From the NCBI GenBank assembly GCA_964368965.1, contig CAYJDR010000031.1:1-24707 (forward strand): a stretch of 24,707 bases of DNA, read 5' to 3'. The position numbers were made by a program, and so were the translations under genes. Below the pieces are notes generated by a model, which searched no databases, was not told the DNA's origin, and was given only the letters and a program-made list of their open reading frames with translations. Position 1 is the first letter of the stretch, and every line of letters begins with the position of its first letter. Shown here one piece after another: positions 7,659 to 15,148 of the stretch. The DNA is from CAYJDR01 sp964368965. Lineage in GTDB: Bacteria > Chrysiogenota > Deferribacteres > Deferribacterales > Mucispirillaceae.

Positions 7659-8741
7659 CTATTGCATTAAATCTTTAGGTGTAACGCTATCAAGCTTATA
7701 GTGTTCCTTAAATTTGTTTGCAGTTTCTGCACCGTGTTTTTTCTGAATGTCAGCAATAATTTGGTTGTATGCTATAAATTTTAGGCCTGATGGTTTAAGG
7801 TAGTTATTTTCGCCTGTGTATGTTAAATCATTTATCAAGTTATTTTGCGTGTATTTCATACCTTTTGTCCACACGAGAGCTGGTGCAACCCATGTGTATG
7901 AAATATCCCATGGTTTCGATTCAGCACCACTAATTAGCGCTTCAATTTCTAACACTTTAGACTTTACAAATAATGTAACAATCATGTGTTTGAAATATAG
8001 AGTGTCGTGCCTCGTCATTATGTCGTTATCGAGGTAATATTTAACGACGTCGTAGTATACCGCTATCATGAAGTTATGAGTAACAATTTTAGATTGGTAA
8101 GGGCTCTCTATTAAGTTGCCATCTTTATCATGAGATATTATGGGAATTTCATCAACGATGCTTGCATAGTTGCTCATTTGTATTTTTAGTGTATCTGGTA
8201 CGTTCTCAATAGATGTGGCAGCATATTCAGTTAACATTAGGGGCAATACTGAATATTTTTTTGCTAGCGTTGATGTGTATTTATATTTTTCGACCCCGTC
8301 ATACTTCAATAGCGGTATGATTTTGTATTGAATTTTATTAAGTATGGCTATATATGTTTCAGGTTCATTAAGTGTTGCGAACGAGTAGAAGTTAGCTAGT
8401 TTATTGTATGCCTCAGCATAGAGTATTGCTTGGCTTGTGCTAGAGCGGTCCATGTTTGGAAATGAGTTATCGAGCAGTGCTTTTACATTATCGATATATG
8501 CCTTGAGTGCAATTTCATCAGCTTCTATTTTATATTCTTTTTTAAAGTTTTCATATGTGTAGAGTTGTATAAGTGCTTTATCAACTGGCTGGATATCTTC
8601 AGCAATGATTAGATTGTATGCTTCGCCAAATTTGTTTTCATTATAGAGTGAGTAGAGCTTGTTGATATCATAAGCATATGTAGGTGTTGTAAACGCCAGG
8701 CATAATAAAGCCATGATGATTTTGAAATATATTTTAAGCAT
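7659..8741 (-). CDS. Exported protein of unknown function, first of a tandem pair
   Basis: A 360-aa protein starting at ATG 8741, where AGGAG lies 7 nt upstream. Longer in-frame starts up to 8792 are rejected because they run into the promoter. The N-terminus has two lysines, a hydrophobic core and a T-Y-A-Y cleavage-like site, so it is exported. The mature protein is predicted helical, and the first part (K-L-Y-S-L-Y-N-E-N-K-F-G-E-A-Y) resembles a TPR-type helix pair. The C-terminal block A-Y-N ... G-A-E-T-A-N-K-F-K-E-H-Y-K aligns with the downstream paralog. No enzyme motif or membrane span is visible in the mature part. Function unknown. Confidence 0.85.
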   Translation of the reverse strand: MLKIYFKIIMALLCLAFTTPTYAYDINKLYSLYNENKFGEAYNLIIAEDIQPVDKALIQLYTYENFKKEYKIEADEIALKAYIDNVKALLDNSFPNMDRSSTSQAILYAEAYNKLANFYSFATLNEPETYIAILNKIQYKIIPLLKYDGVEKYKYTSTLAKKYSVLPLMLTEYAATSIENVPDTLKIQMSNYASIVDEIPIISHDKDGNLIESPYQSKIVTHNFMIAVYYDVVKYYLDNDIMTRHDTLYFKHMIVTLFVKSKVLEIEALISGAESKPWDISYTWVAPALVWTKGMKYTQNNLINDLTYTGENNYLKPSGLKFIAYNQIIADIQKKHGAETANKFKEHYKLDSVTPKDLMQ

Positions 8742-8779
8742 AAATGCACTCCTGAAAATTACGGTACTTGTATAAGTTA

Positions 8780-8808
8780 AATATATGCTCATGTTTTGAC
8801 ATTGTCAA
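8780..8808 (-). promoter_or_regulatory. Promoter of the tandem exported genes
   Basis: Minus-strand TTGACA (8803-8808), 17-bp spacer and TATATT (8780-8785), near consensus. It is followed by a leader of about 30 nt with AGGAG before the ATG at 8741. This also supports the chosen start of the gene. Confidence 0.75.
8796..8808. promoter_or_regulatory. Palindromic operator-like site over the -35 box
   Basis: TTGACA-T-TGTCAA is a perfect 13-bp inverted repeat that contains the -35 hexamer of the promoter for the exported pair. A dimeric regulator bound here would block RNA polymerase. Because the RC of the left arm is itself a -35-like hexamer, part of the symmetry may be coincidental. Confidence 0.4.
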
Positions 8809-8825
8809 TGATATTGATAGCAAGT

Positions 8826-8856
8826 AAAAAGCCACCAACACAGGGTGAAAGTGGCC
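8826..8856 (-). terminator. Minus-strand intrinsic terminator beside the gap
   Basis: GCCAC (8831-8835) and GTGGC (8851-8855) form a GC-rich stem with a 15-nt loop, in which further pairing is possible. On the minus strand the stem is followed by five T (8826-8830). It lies just after a possible reading-frame end at 8858, so it probably terminates a transcript that comes out of the unsequenced gap. Confidence 0.55.
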
Positions 8857-8857
8857 G

Positions 8858-8900
8858 TTAATTAACTAGTGCTGTTACATTAAATACAAATTGAGAACGT
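8858..8900 (-). CDS. Possible 3' end of a gene lost in the assembly gap
   Basis: Between the N-run and the terminator, one minus-strand frame reads RSQFVFNVTALVN and stops with TAA at 8860-8858, two bases before the terminator stem. The tight stop-to-terminator spacing is typical of a gene end. Thirteen codons are too few to identify a product, and the other two frames also close within this stretch, so this is tentative. Confidence 0.25.
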
Positions 8901-9000
8901 NNNNNNNNNNNNNNNNNNNNNNNNNNNNNNNNNNNNNNNNNNNNNNNNNNNNNNNNNNNNNNNNNNNNNNNNNNNNNNNNNNNNNNNNNNNNNNNNNNNN
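8901..9000. other. Assembly gap (100 N)
   Basis: One hundred N in a row, the conventional placeholder for a gap of unknown size. With the flanks at 8742-8900 and 9001-9076, this is the longest stretch without a complete gene. Both flanks hold minus-strand terminators, so at least one more transcript may lie in the missing sequence. Confidence 0.99.
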
Positions 9001-9014
9001 TTAATTTTGGATAT

Positions 9015-9050
9015 GAAAAAAGCCGCCTAACGCAAATTTGTAAGCGGCTG
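9015..9050 (-). terminator. Intrinsic terminator of rplU-rpmA
   Basis: AGCCGCTTA (from 9049 down to 9041 on the minus strand) pairs with TAGGCGGCT (9029 down to 9021) in a 9-bp stem with one G-T pair. Six T follow at 9021-9016. It sits about 30 nt after the rpmA stop and is a strong factor-independent terminator. Confidence 0.9.
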
Positions 9051-9076
9051 ATTTCAGCATAAGATGATAAGTTATC

Positions 9077-9337
9077 TTAGGCAGTGATAGGTTCAATTGC
9101 TACGAATTTACCTAAACGACCTCTGTCGATGAACTTAACATGGCCAGGGATAAGAGCGAATAGAGTATCGTCTCTACCGATGCCCATGCCTTCGCCTGGT
9201 TTGAATTTAGTGCCGCGTTGGCGAACGATGATGTTGCCTGCTTTCACTAATTCACCGCCGAAACGCTTAACGCCAAGACGTTTCGAGTGACTGTCACGTC
9301 CGTTTCTCGAGCTACCGCCCGCTTTCTTATGAGCCAT
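9077..9337 (-). CDS. rpmA: 50S ribosomal protein L27
   Basis: An 86-aa protein of the normal length. It starts MAHKKAGGSSRNGRDS, the well-known L27 N-terminus that reaches the peptidyl transferase centre, and contains G-T-K-F-K-P-G and the L-F-A-L-I-P-G-H-V-K-F strand. There is no N-terminal extension of the Firmicutes type that needs Prp cleavage. AGGAGA precedes the ATG. Second gene of the rplU-rpmA operon. Confidence 0.99.
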   Translation of the reverse strand: MAHKKAGGSSRNGRDSHSKRLGVKRFGGELVKAGNIIVRQRGTKFKPGEGMGIGRDDTLFALIPGHVKFIDRGRLGKFVAIEPITA

Positions 9338-9352
9338 TTCTTTCTCCTAAAA

Positions 9353-9664
9353 TTATCCTGCGATAATTTTTGTTACTTTCACTCTTGTGTAGTTTTGGCG
9401 ATGACCTTGACGTTTGCGATAGTCTTTTCTTCTCTTCTTTTTGAAGATGTAAACACGATCAGCTTTACCATGGTCAACAATTTCAACTTCTACAGAAGCG
9501 CCTTTGATGAATGGGTTGCCAACTACAACTTTGTCTCCAGAAATAAATAATACTTCTTCAAAGTTATATTTGCTACCAGTTTCTACTTCTAGCTTTTCAA
9601 TATTAAATGAATCGCCTTCTTTTACGGTGTATTGTTTACCGCCTGTTTTAATCACTGCGAACAT
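9353..9664 (-). CDS. rplU: 50S ribosomal protein L21
   Basis: A 103-aa protein of the usual length with the typical start MFAVIKTGGKQY and the C-terminal signature K-R-R-K-D-Y-R-K-R-Q-G-H-R-Q that binds 23S rRNA. GGAGG lies 9 nt before the ATG. It is followed 15 nt later by rpmA, the nearly universal gene order. In many bacteria obgE comes next; here it is displaced by the tandem exported genes. Confidence 0.99.
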   Translation of the reverse strand: MFAVIKTGGKQYTVKEGDSFNIEKLEVETGSKYNFEEVLFISGDKVVVGNPFIKGASVEVEIVDHGKADRVYIFKKKRRKDYRKRQGHRQNYTRVKVTKIIAG

Positions 9665-9678
9665 TGCAGATACCTCCG

Positions 9679-9691
9679 CTTACTAAGTAAG
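9679..9691. promoter_or_regulatory. Inverted repeat in the rplU leader
   Basis: CTTACT-A-AGTAAG is a perfect 6-bp inverted repeat placed 2 nt before the ribosome binding site of rplU, inside the short leader. With a 1-nt loop it is better suited as a protein-binding DNA or RNA site than as a hairpin. Autoregulation by L21 is possible but not shown. Confidence 0.3.
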
Positions 9692-9698
9692 GATTGAT

Positions 9699-9727
9699 AG
9701 GCTATACCAAAAGGTACAACTAGTCAA
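9699..9727 (-). promoter_or_regulatory. Promoter of rplU-rpmA
   Basis: Minus-strand TTGACT (9722-9727), 17-bp spacer, TAGCCT (9699-9704). The -35 is strong and the -10 is weak. The leader is about 28 nt and contains the inverted repeat and a good ribosome site. Confidence 0.6.
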
Positions 9728-9762
9728 CACTTTTTTATGATTTTTTTAAAATAATTTGTAAT

Positions 9763-11769
9763 TTACTTCTTATTTACCTTGTATAACCGTGCAAATGGGT
9801 ACATATCTAACGCTGGTGTAAACAGCTCCGGACTATATTTATCTAGTGCGTATAGCTGCATTAATGCTGAATTGAACGCTTCTTTCCCCATTAAGTACGA
9901 TAACCCGATATTATCTTGTATAATATATAGCCCGTCTGAGTAGCCAAAATCTGTATCAGTGATAATTTTACCCATGTTTGTGTTTATATAGCGTTTGATA
10001 GGTGCTTGGTTGTTTAAAAGTCCTGATGCTGTGTTTATCTTATATTTTCCACAATCAATATTATACTTATCAACTATTGTGCACCTTAGTTGCTCTACGC
10101 CATATGGTGTGCTTTCGTTGCTGCTCATATCCCAGTTTGCAAGGTAGCTTATTGGGTATAACTTCGATGGCATATCGAGTGTAACAAGCACATATGTGGC
10201 ATCGTTCGTTGGTCCACCGCTATAGTTTTCTATGCGTTGCTCAAACTCTGTAAGCGAAAAGCTATCATCAAGGTTATCAAGTTCTGATACGCCGAACGTG
10301 TCGATATATGATGTAATATTATACAGTGTTTGCTCATCAGATGTTAGTGCTTTCGCAATCATCCACGTCTTAGGTGTTTCTTGTGTCATGCCACTATGGA
10401 AAACTTTTAAGCCTGATGCTTCTGTTATTGCAAGCCCATAGTCCCACCAGGTTAGTATTGCCGAGTTTTTCGGTAATACCTCTTTCATAGCTTGGAACGC
10501 CCTGAAAGTTTGTGGCTGAATAGATGGGCCTGGCACAAACGAAAACGCATTCTTGCCCGTAATTGTTAGCGATGCAAACAGTAGAATAACTACACCATAA
10601 GTTAAGGCGTTGCGTAACATTTCTGTTTTTTCATTTTTATTCGTATGTAATGCTAGTGTTATCAAGTAACCTATACCAACGCCAACAATAGGCGCTAGAA
10701 ATACTGTAAACCTATTTGCACTAATGAACGCCATAAGTCCTAAACCAACTATGGCAACAAGTGGCACTAAGTTTTTTATATGTGCAATAGCTAGCAAGCC
10801 AGCACCAGCTAAGCCAATAACAACAATCGCTGGGCTACCTGATACATATTGCATAACCTCAAGTGGCGACGCACTTTGAGCCTCACTAATAGTGTTATAT
10901 ACATTAGGGAAGTATGCAACAGCATCTTTGATTGGAAACAAGTAAATATTAATCGCATGAATAAGTTGCGATATCCCTTTATAAGTAAATAGTGGGTTCG
11001 ACAATATCACTAATATAGCTGTAGCAATGGCAATATCTTTCCATTTAGCTTTTGCAAAATATAACGAAACTGCAAGTGCAACAGGGAAAAACAAGTTGAA
11101 CATACCATGGTGATACCACCAGTAAAATAGCATAACTGTTAAGCCACTAAGCCCAGCATATATGTAAGTAATATGTTGTTTTTTAGCTCTTGATGCAAGC
11201 AATATAAATAGCGACGCAGTAAAAAGGAAAAATAAGTTCATGCCATCTGTGTCGAAACGGCCAATACTTGTTCTGCCGTAAAACATTGGTGCAAATGTGG
11301 TTATGAGTCCGCCAAGTATGCCTGCTGCTGGCAACCCAAGCATAAAGAAGTATATGCCTAGCGGTATAATAAATAAGCTGGACATGAATGGTATCATATA
11401 CAGTGCCGTCATGTAATAGCTGCCACCAAATGTTTGCACAAGTCCGTTTAATACCACGCTTAACAATGGCACAGGGTCTGGAAATCGTGCGCCATCAGGG
11501 TAGAATATCATCTCGTCATCTACATCAGGGTTGTAAACGCCAGAGTCGATTTCTTGTGCGTGTCTTAAAAATTTATATGCGTCTAACGTCGTCATCATTG
11601 GCGAGCCTTCAGCAAAATATCGCTCAGAGTTTTGCTCCCATATGCTTAGTTGGTTATATCTAGCATAGACAGATAACGCAAATGTTGCAGTAAGTATCAC
11701 GATAAATACAATCGTTGTGATTTTGTTGCGTGGTTGTGTGTTTCTGATTATTTCTAGAAACTTATGCAT
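9763..11769 (-). CDS. pglB: STT3/PglB-type oligosaccharyltransferase
   Basis: A 668-aa integral membrane enzyme expected to transfer a lipid-linked glycan to Asn of periplasmic proteins (N-glycosylation). About 11-13 hydrophobic helices fill residues 17-405, and a C-terminal periplasmic domain follows. The catalytic and sequon-binding features of the family are visible: D63 in T-L-D-A-Y, D173 and D175 in G-R-F-D-T-D-G, T-I-S-E (293-296) in the fifth external loop, an Arg in A-N-R-F (353) and WWDYG (441-445). Length and motifs agree with Campylobacter PglB (about 713 aa). It overlaps the pepA stop by 8 nt and has no promoter of its own. No other pgl-type genes surround it; three glycosyltransferases lie about 8-10 kb away. 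No clear terminator follows it. Confidence 0.93.
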   Translation of the reverse strand: MHKFLEIIRNTQPRNKITTIVFIVILTATFALSVYARYNQLSIWEQNSERYFAEGSPMMTTLDAYKFLRHAQEIDSGVYNPDVDDEMIFYPDGARFPDPVPLLSVVLNGLVQTFGGSYYMTALYMIPFMSSLFIIPLGIYFFMLGLPAAGILGGLITTFAPMFYGRTSIGRFDTDGMNLFFLFTASLFILLASRAKKQHITYIYAGLSGLTVMLFYWWYHHGMFNLFFPVALAVSLYFAKAKWKDIAIATAILVILSNPLFTYKGISQLIHAINIYLFPIKDAVAYFPNVYNTISEAQSASPLEVMQYVSGSPAIVVIGLAGAGLLAIAHIKNLVPLVAIVGLGLMAFISANRFTVFLAPIVGVGIGYLITLALHTNKNEKTEMLRNALTYGVVILLFASLTITGKNAFSFVPGPSIQPQTFRAFQAMKEVLPKNSAILTWWDYGLAITEASGLKVFHSGMTQETPKTWMIAKALTSDEQTLYNITSYIDTFGVSELDNLDDSFSLTEFEQRIENYSGGPTNDATYVLVTLDMPSKLYPISYLANWDMSSNESTPYGVEQLRCTIVDKYNIDCGKYKINTASGLLNNQAPIKRYINTNMGKIITDTDFGYSDGLYIIQDNIGLSYLMGKEAFNSALMQLYALDKYSPELFTPALDMYPFARLYKVNKK

Positions 11770-13267
11770 TCTTTTTTGCTCCAGTGTAGTGAGCTTTAAT
11801 AAACGATACTAATAATCTTACACCAAACCCAGAAGCATTTTTGCCAAAGATTGGGTGGTTAGTTTCAAGATATCCAGGGCCAGCGATATCTAAGTGAATC
11901 CAAGGGTAGTTATCAACAAATTCTTTGAGGAATATTGCGGCATGGATAGCGCCACCCTCACGCCTGAATGTTGACATGTTTTGGATATCAGCTACAGGGC
12001 TTTGTATTCCCTTTTCGTAGCCTTCATATATTGGTAGTTCCCAAATATCTTCTGATACATTATATGATATGTCAGATAGTTGCTTACTTAAGAAACGCCT
12101 GTTTGAGAATAAGCCAGCACAGAACGGGCCAAGCGCAACAACGCATGCGCCAGTAAGCGTTGCAACATCAACGATAACTTCTGGGTCAGTTTTTGTAGCT
12201 ATGTGTAGTGCATCGGCTAAAATCAATCTGCCTTCTGCATCTGTGTTCATTATCTCAACTGTTTTGCCTGATGCTGATGTTATAACATCACCAGGAAGTA
12301 TAGCGTCTGCACCTATAGTGTTTTCAGCTAGTGGGATATATGCATTGATGTTTACTTTCAAGCCAAGCATTGCTGCAAGTTTAGTTGCACCGTACACTGT
12401 TGCAGCGCCAGCCATGTCTGTTTTCATAGCTTCGATTGAGCCAGATGGTTTTAAGTTAGTGCCACCTGTGTCAAACGTGATACCTTTGCCAACAAGTGCG
12501 ATGTTTGTATCAACTTCAGGGTCGCCTTTGTATGATAGCTGAATAAAGCGTGGTGGGTTTTTGCTTGCTGCGCCAACGCTATGCACTAGGTTTAGCCCTT
12601 GTGCTTTTATTTCACTTTCATCAAGTATGGTCGCTTCTAGGTTTTCTGGTAATGTTTCTTTAACTGTGTCTGCGAAAATTTCAGGAGTCATAAAGTTCGC
12701 AGGTGTGTTCACCATATCTTTAACAAGGTTTATACACTCAAATGTAGCGTTCCACTCGTCACTTGTTTCATCAATAAAGCGCTTTAGCTTAGTTTGTGCC
12801 GTGATGATTTCAACTTCAGATATTTGATCCGTAGATTTTTTTGTTTTAAATTTATCAAAAGAGTATAGCCCAAACATAAGCCCTTCGATAAAGCCTTGTG
12901 TGCTAGAGAAGTCTTTCTTTTCATCATAGATGTCTTCAAAAGCAACAAGTGAGAACGAAGATATTTTATCAGCCATAAGCGTTTTTGCAAACCTTGCGCC
13001 AAGCTCCATGTATTCTTTGTTGTACTCTTGCTCTTTTGGTATATGCATTACGTATACTTTTTTAAGCTTGCCGTCTATTTCAGCATAAATGCTTTTTATC
13101 TCTTTATCTTCAAAATTGAAGTAATCTGATTGCAATAAAAGTTGCAACTCATCGTTTATTTCATCGCCAGTAATTGCGCTTAGTGAGTCGATATTTTTAT
13201 GTATAGGGATAAGTATTGCATCTTTTCTAGAGTGGATAGCAATCTTTTTTCTGCATGATATTTTCAT
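11762..13267 (-). CDS. pepA: Leucyl aminopeptidase, M17 family
   Basis: Cytosolic dizinc or manganese exopeptidase that removes N-terminal residues from peptides. The 501 aa from ATG 13267 match the family length (E. coli PepA has 503). All active-site residues are seen: K261 and D266 in K-G-I-T-F-D-T-G-G, K273, D284 in K-T-D-M-A-G, and D343, E345 and R347 in NTDAEGRL. The start is set by a promoter at 13303-13332 that would lie inside any longer frame (up to 13336), and by GGTGA just before the ATG. In E. coli PepA also binds DNA; nothing here tests that. It is the first gene of a two-gene unit with the oligosaccharyltransferase. Confidence 0.97.
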   Translation of the reverse strand: MKISCRKKIAIHSRKDAILIPIHKNIDSLSAITGDEINDELQLLLQSDYFNFEDKEIKSIYAEIDGKLKKVYVMHIPKEQEYNKEYMELGARFAKTLMADKISSFSLVAFEDIYDEKKDFSSTQGFIEGLMFGLYSFDKFKTKKSTDQISEVEIITAQTKLKRFIDETSDEWNATFECINLVKDMVNTPANFMTPEIFADTVKETLPENLEATILDESEIKAQGLNLVHSVGAASKNPPRFIQLSYKGDPEVDTNIALVGKGITFDTGGTNLKPSGSIEAMKTDMAGAATVYGATKLAAMLGLKVNINAYIPLAENTIGADAILPGDVITSASGKTVEIMNTDAEGRLILADALHIATKTDPEVIVDVATLTGACVVALGPFCAGLFSNRRFLSKQLSDISYNVSEDIWELPIYEGYEKGIQSPVADIQNMSTFRREGGAIHAAIFLKEFVDNYPWIHLDIAGPGYLETNHPIFGKNASGFGVRLLVSFIKAHYTGAKKNA

Positions 13268-13302
13268 AATTTCACCATATGATTTAATTTTCGTCGTCAA
13301 AC

Positions 13303-13332
13303 ATGATAATGGATTTATTAAATCAATGTCAA
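13303..13332 (-). promoter_or_regulatory. Promoter of pepA-pglB
   Basis: Minus-strand perfect TTGACA (13327-13332), 18-bp spacer, TATCAT (13303-13308). Transcription would start near 13296, giving a leader of about 30 nt. An inverted repeat TATCT-TATG-AGATA lies just upstream at 13344-13357 and could be a regulator site. Confidence 0.65.
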
Positions 13333-13446
13333 ACATTTATTTATATCTTATGAGATAAAATATATGCCAAATGATTGATATATCGTCCTTTGTGATGATT
13401 TCATATAGCATTATTGCTACAAATAAATTTTTCATACGGTTTGTTG

Positions 13447-13475
13447 TTGCTAAATTTAAAATATTTTTGTAGAAT
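13447..13475 (+). promoter_or_regulatory. Promoter of the parA unit
   Basis: TTGCTA (13447-13452), 17-bp spacer, TAGAAT (13470-13475), followed by a leader of about 25 nt with GGAGAG before the parA ATG. An inverted repeat TAGCA-TTAT-TGCTA at 13406-13419 lies upstream. In other bacteria ParA-family proteins can autoregulate, but the 240-bp divergent region has no recognisable parS. Confidence 0.5.
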
Positions 13476-13507
13476 ATGAAGCTTATAGATAATGGAGAGC
13501 AGATAGC

Positions 13508-14275
13508 ATGGCAAAAATTATTGCGATAGCTAACCAGAAAGGTGGGGTTGGCAAAACTACAACAGCAGTGAATGTGGCTGCATCGTTAGCACTTGCAGAG
13601 GCACGTGTGCTACTTGTCGACTTTGACCCACAAGGTAACGCCTCTAGCGGTTTAGGTTTTTCGTCAGATATGTTTGATAAAGATATCTATGATGTGCTAG
13701 TGTCTGATGTTGCAATAAGTGATGCGACCATCAAGAACACAGAAATTGAGGGCCTCCACCTTATACCAACGCGTGTGGAACTTAGCGCTGCAGAAGTTGA
13801 GCTTATCAACGAGATGTCGCGTGAAAAAAAGCTTAAAAAAGCATTAAGTTCTGTGGCTGATGATTATGACTTTATCATAATTGATTGCCCGCCGTCACTT
13901 GGCTTGTTGACAATCAACGCATTAACAGCTGCTCACTCTGTTTTAATTCCGTTGCAGTGTGAATATTATGCTATGGAAGGCTTAGGCCAGTTGATAAAAA
14001 CAATTTATTTAATACAAGAAGACTTAAACGAAAACTTAAAAATAGAAGGCATATTGCTTACTATGTTTGATAAGCGCAACAACTTATCACGTGGCGTCAT
14101 GAAAGAGGTTCAAGAGCATTTTCCTGAAGAAGTGTTTAACACGGTTGTGCCAAGGGCTGTTGCACTTAGTGAAGCGCCTAGTTATGGCAAACCTATTATA
14201 TTATACCAAGCAAAATCGAAAGGTTCTGAATGTTATATAGAGCTAGCAAAAGAAATATTGGAGCGAAATAAATAG
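13508..14275 (+). CDS. parA: Chromosome partitioning ATPase ParA (Soj)
   Basis: A 255-aa ATPase of the short chromosomal type, without the N-terminal DNA-binding extension of plasmid type Ia ParA. It has the deviant Walker A motif KGGVGKTT (11-18) with the signature lysine, D-F-D-P-Q-G-N-A-S in switch I, and F-I-I-I-D-C-P-P-S as Walker B. It drives segregation of ParB-parS complexes by ATP-dependent nucleoid binding. GGAGAG stands 8 nt before the ATG. The stop is directly followed by the parB ATG with no intervening base. First gene of a long plus-strand unit. Confidence 0.97.
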   Translation: MAKIIAIANQKGGVGKTTTAVNVAASLALAEARVLLVDFDPQGNASSGLGFSSDMFDKDIYDVLVSDVAISDATIKNTEIEGLHLIPTRVELSAAEVELINEMSREKKLKKALSSVADDYDFIIIDCPPSLGLLTINALTAAHSVLIPLQCEYYAMEGLGQLIKTIYLIQEDLNENLKIEGILLTMFDKRNNLSRGVMKEVQEHFPEEVFNTVVPRAVALSEAPSYGKPIILYQAKSKGSECYIELAKEILERNK

Positions 14276-15148
14276 ATGAAGAAACCATTAGGACGTGGGT
14301 TAGACTCTCTAATTCCTAGAAAAAATACTGTTGAACGTAGCGAAAGTAGCGCCAACAATGGCTTGCTGGAGCTTGATATCACATCTGTAATACCTAACGA
14401 AAACCAACCTCGTAAAATGTTTGATGACGTTTTACTAAATGAGTTGGCTGAATCTATCAAGCTGAAAGGCGTTATCCTTCCTATCGTTGTTACGAAGGTT
14501 GATGATAAATATATGATCATCGAGGGTGAGCGCAGGTGGCGTGCATCTGGCCTTGCTGAGAAGAAGACTATACCAGCAGTGGTTAAAAGCGTTGATACCG
14601 ATAAAGAGCGCCTTGAGCTAGCACTTATCACAAATGCTCAGCGTGAAGATTTAAACGCTATAGAGCTCGCAAGCGCATATAAAGAGTTGATAGAAACACA
14701 CAACTACCGCCAAGAAGATTTAGGCAAGATTGTGGGCAAAAGCCGTGCGGCAGTTGCTAACCGTTTACGTTTATTGACGCTACCAAAAGAGGCTTGCAAA
14801 GCTATCGAGAGGAAGCAAATTTCAGAAGGCCATGCAAGGGCGTTATTGTCGCTAGATAAGCAAGGCGATATGATTACGCTTATGAACTTGATTATTGATA
14901 AATCACTTACAGTGCGTGATGCTGAAAAACTTGCAAAGAAAATGAACGAAGGCGAGCAAATAAAAGTTGAGAAACAACCAGCCGTTGAAAATCCTGATAT
15001 GAAAAACGTAACATCAGAGTTTGAGTCATTTTTCAACTCAAAAGTAAATATTAAAGCAAAGAAAAAAGGCGGAGTTATTGAAATCAAATATAGCTCCGAT
15101 GATGAATTAGATGTAATAATTAAAAAAATCAGAGGGGAAGTATGTTAA
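14276..15148 (+). CDS. parB: Chromosome partitioning protein ParB (Spo0J), CTPase and parS-binding
   Basis: A 290-aa ParB. It has the N-terminal R-G-L-D-S-L-I-P stretch that usually contacts ParA, the E-N-Q-P-R motif, the CTP-binding G-E-R-R-W-R-A (84-90), and A-Q-R-E-D-L-N-A-I-E (121-130). A helix-turn-helix follows (Q-E-D-L-G-K-I-V-G-K-S-R-A-A-V), with I-S-E-G-H-A-R-A-L-L and a C-terminal dimerisation domain that ends I-K-K-I-R-G. It loads on parS as a CTP-dependent sliding clamp. The start abuts parA, so translation is coupled. The last 7 nt overlap the bactofilin gene. Confidence 0.97.
   Translation: MKKPLGRGLDSLIPRKNTVERSESSANNGLLELDITSVIPNENQPRKMFDDVLLNELAESIKLKGVILPIVVTKVDDKYMIIEGERRWRASGLAEKKTIPAVVKSVDTDKERLELALITNAQREDLNAIELASAYKELIETHNYRQEDLGKIVGKSRAAVANRLRLLTLPKEACKAIERKQISEGHARALLSLDKQGDMITLMNLIIDKSLTVRDAEKLAKKMNEGEQIKVEKQPAVENPDMKNVTSEFESFFNSKVNIKAKKKGGVIEIKYSSDDELDVIIKKIRGEVC

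Noticed and set aside
8742..8792. Longer start for the first exported protein
   Set aside because: It would put residues before the signal peptide and run into the -10 box; AGGAG fits ATG 8741.
13268..13336. Longer pepA start at 13336
   Set aside because: The extra 23 residues have no family match and would overlap the pepA promoter. ATG 13267 gives the normal family length and has a ribosome site.
13268..13507. Possible replication origin or parS site beside parAB
   Set aside because: The strand switch and parAB suggested it, but there is no cluster of TTATCCACA-like DnaA boxes and no match to the 16-bp parS consensus in the region. CACGTG cores elsewhere, as near 16350, have the wrong flanks.
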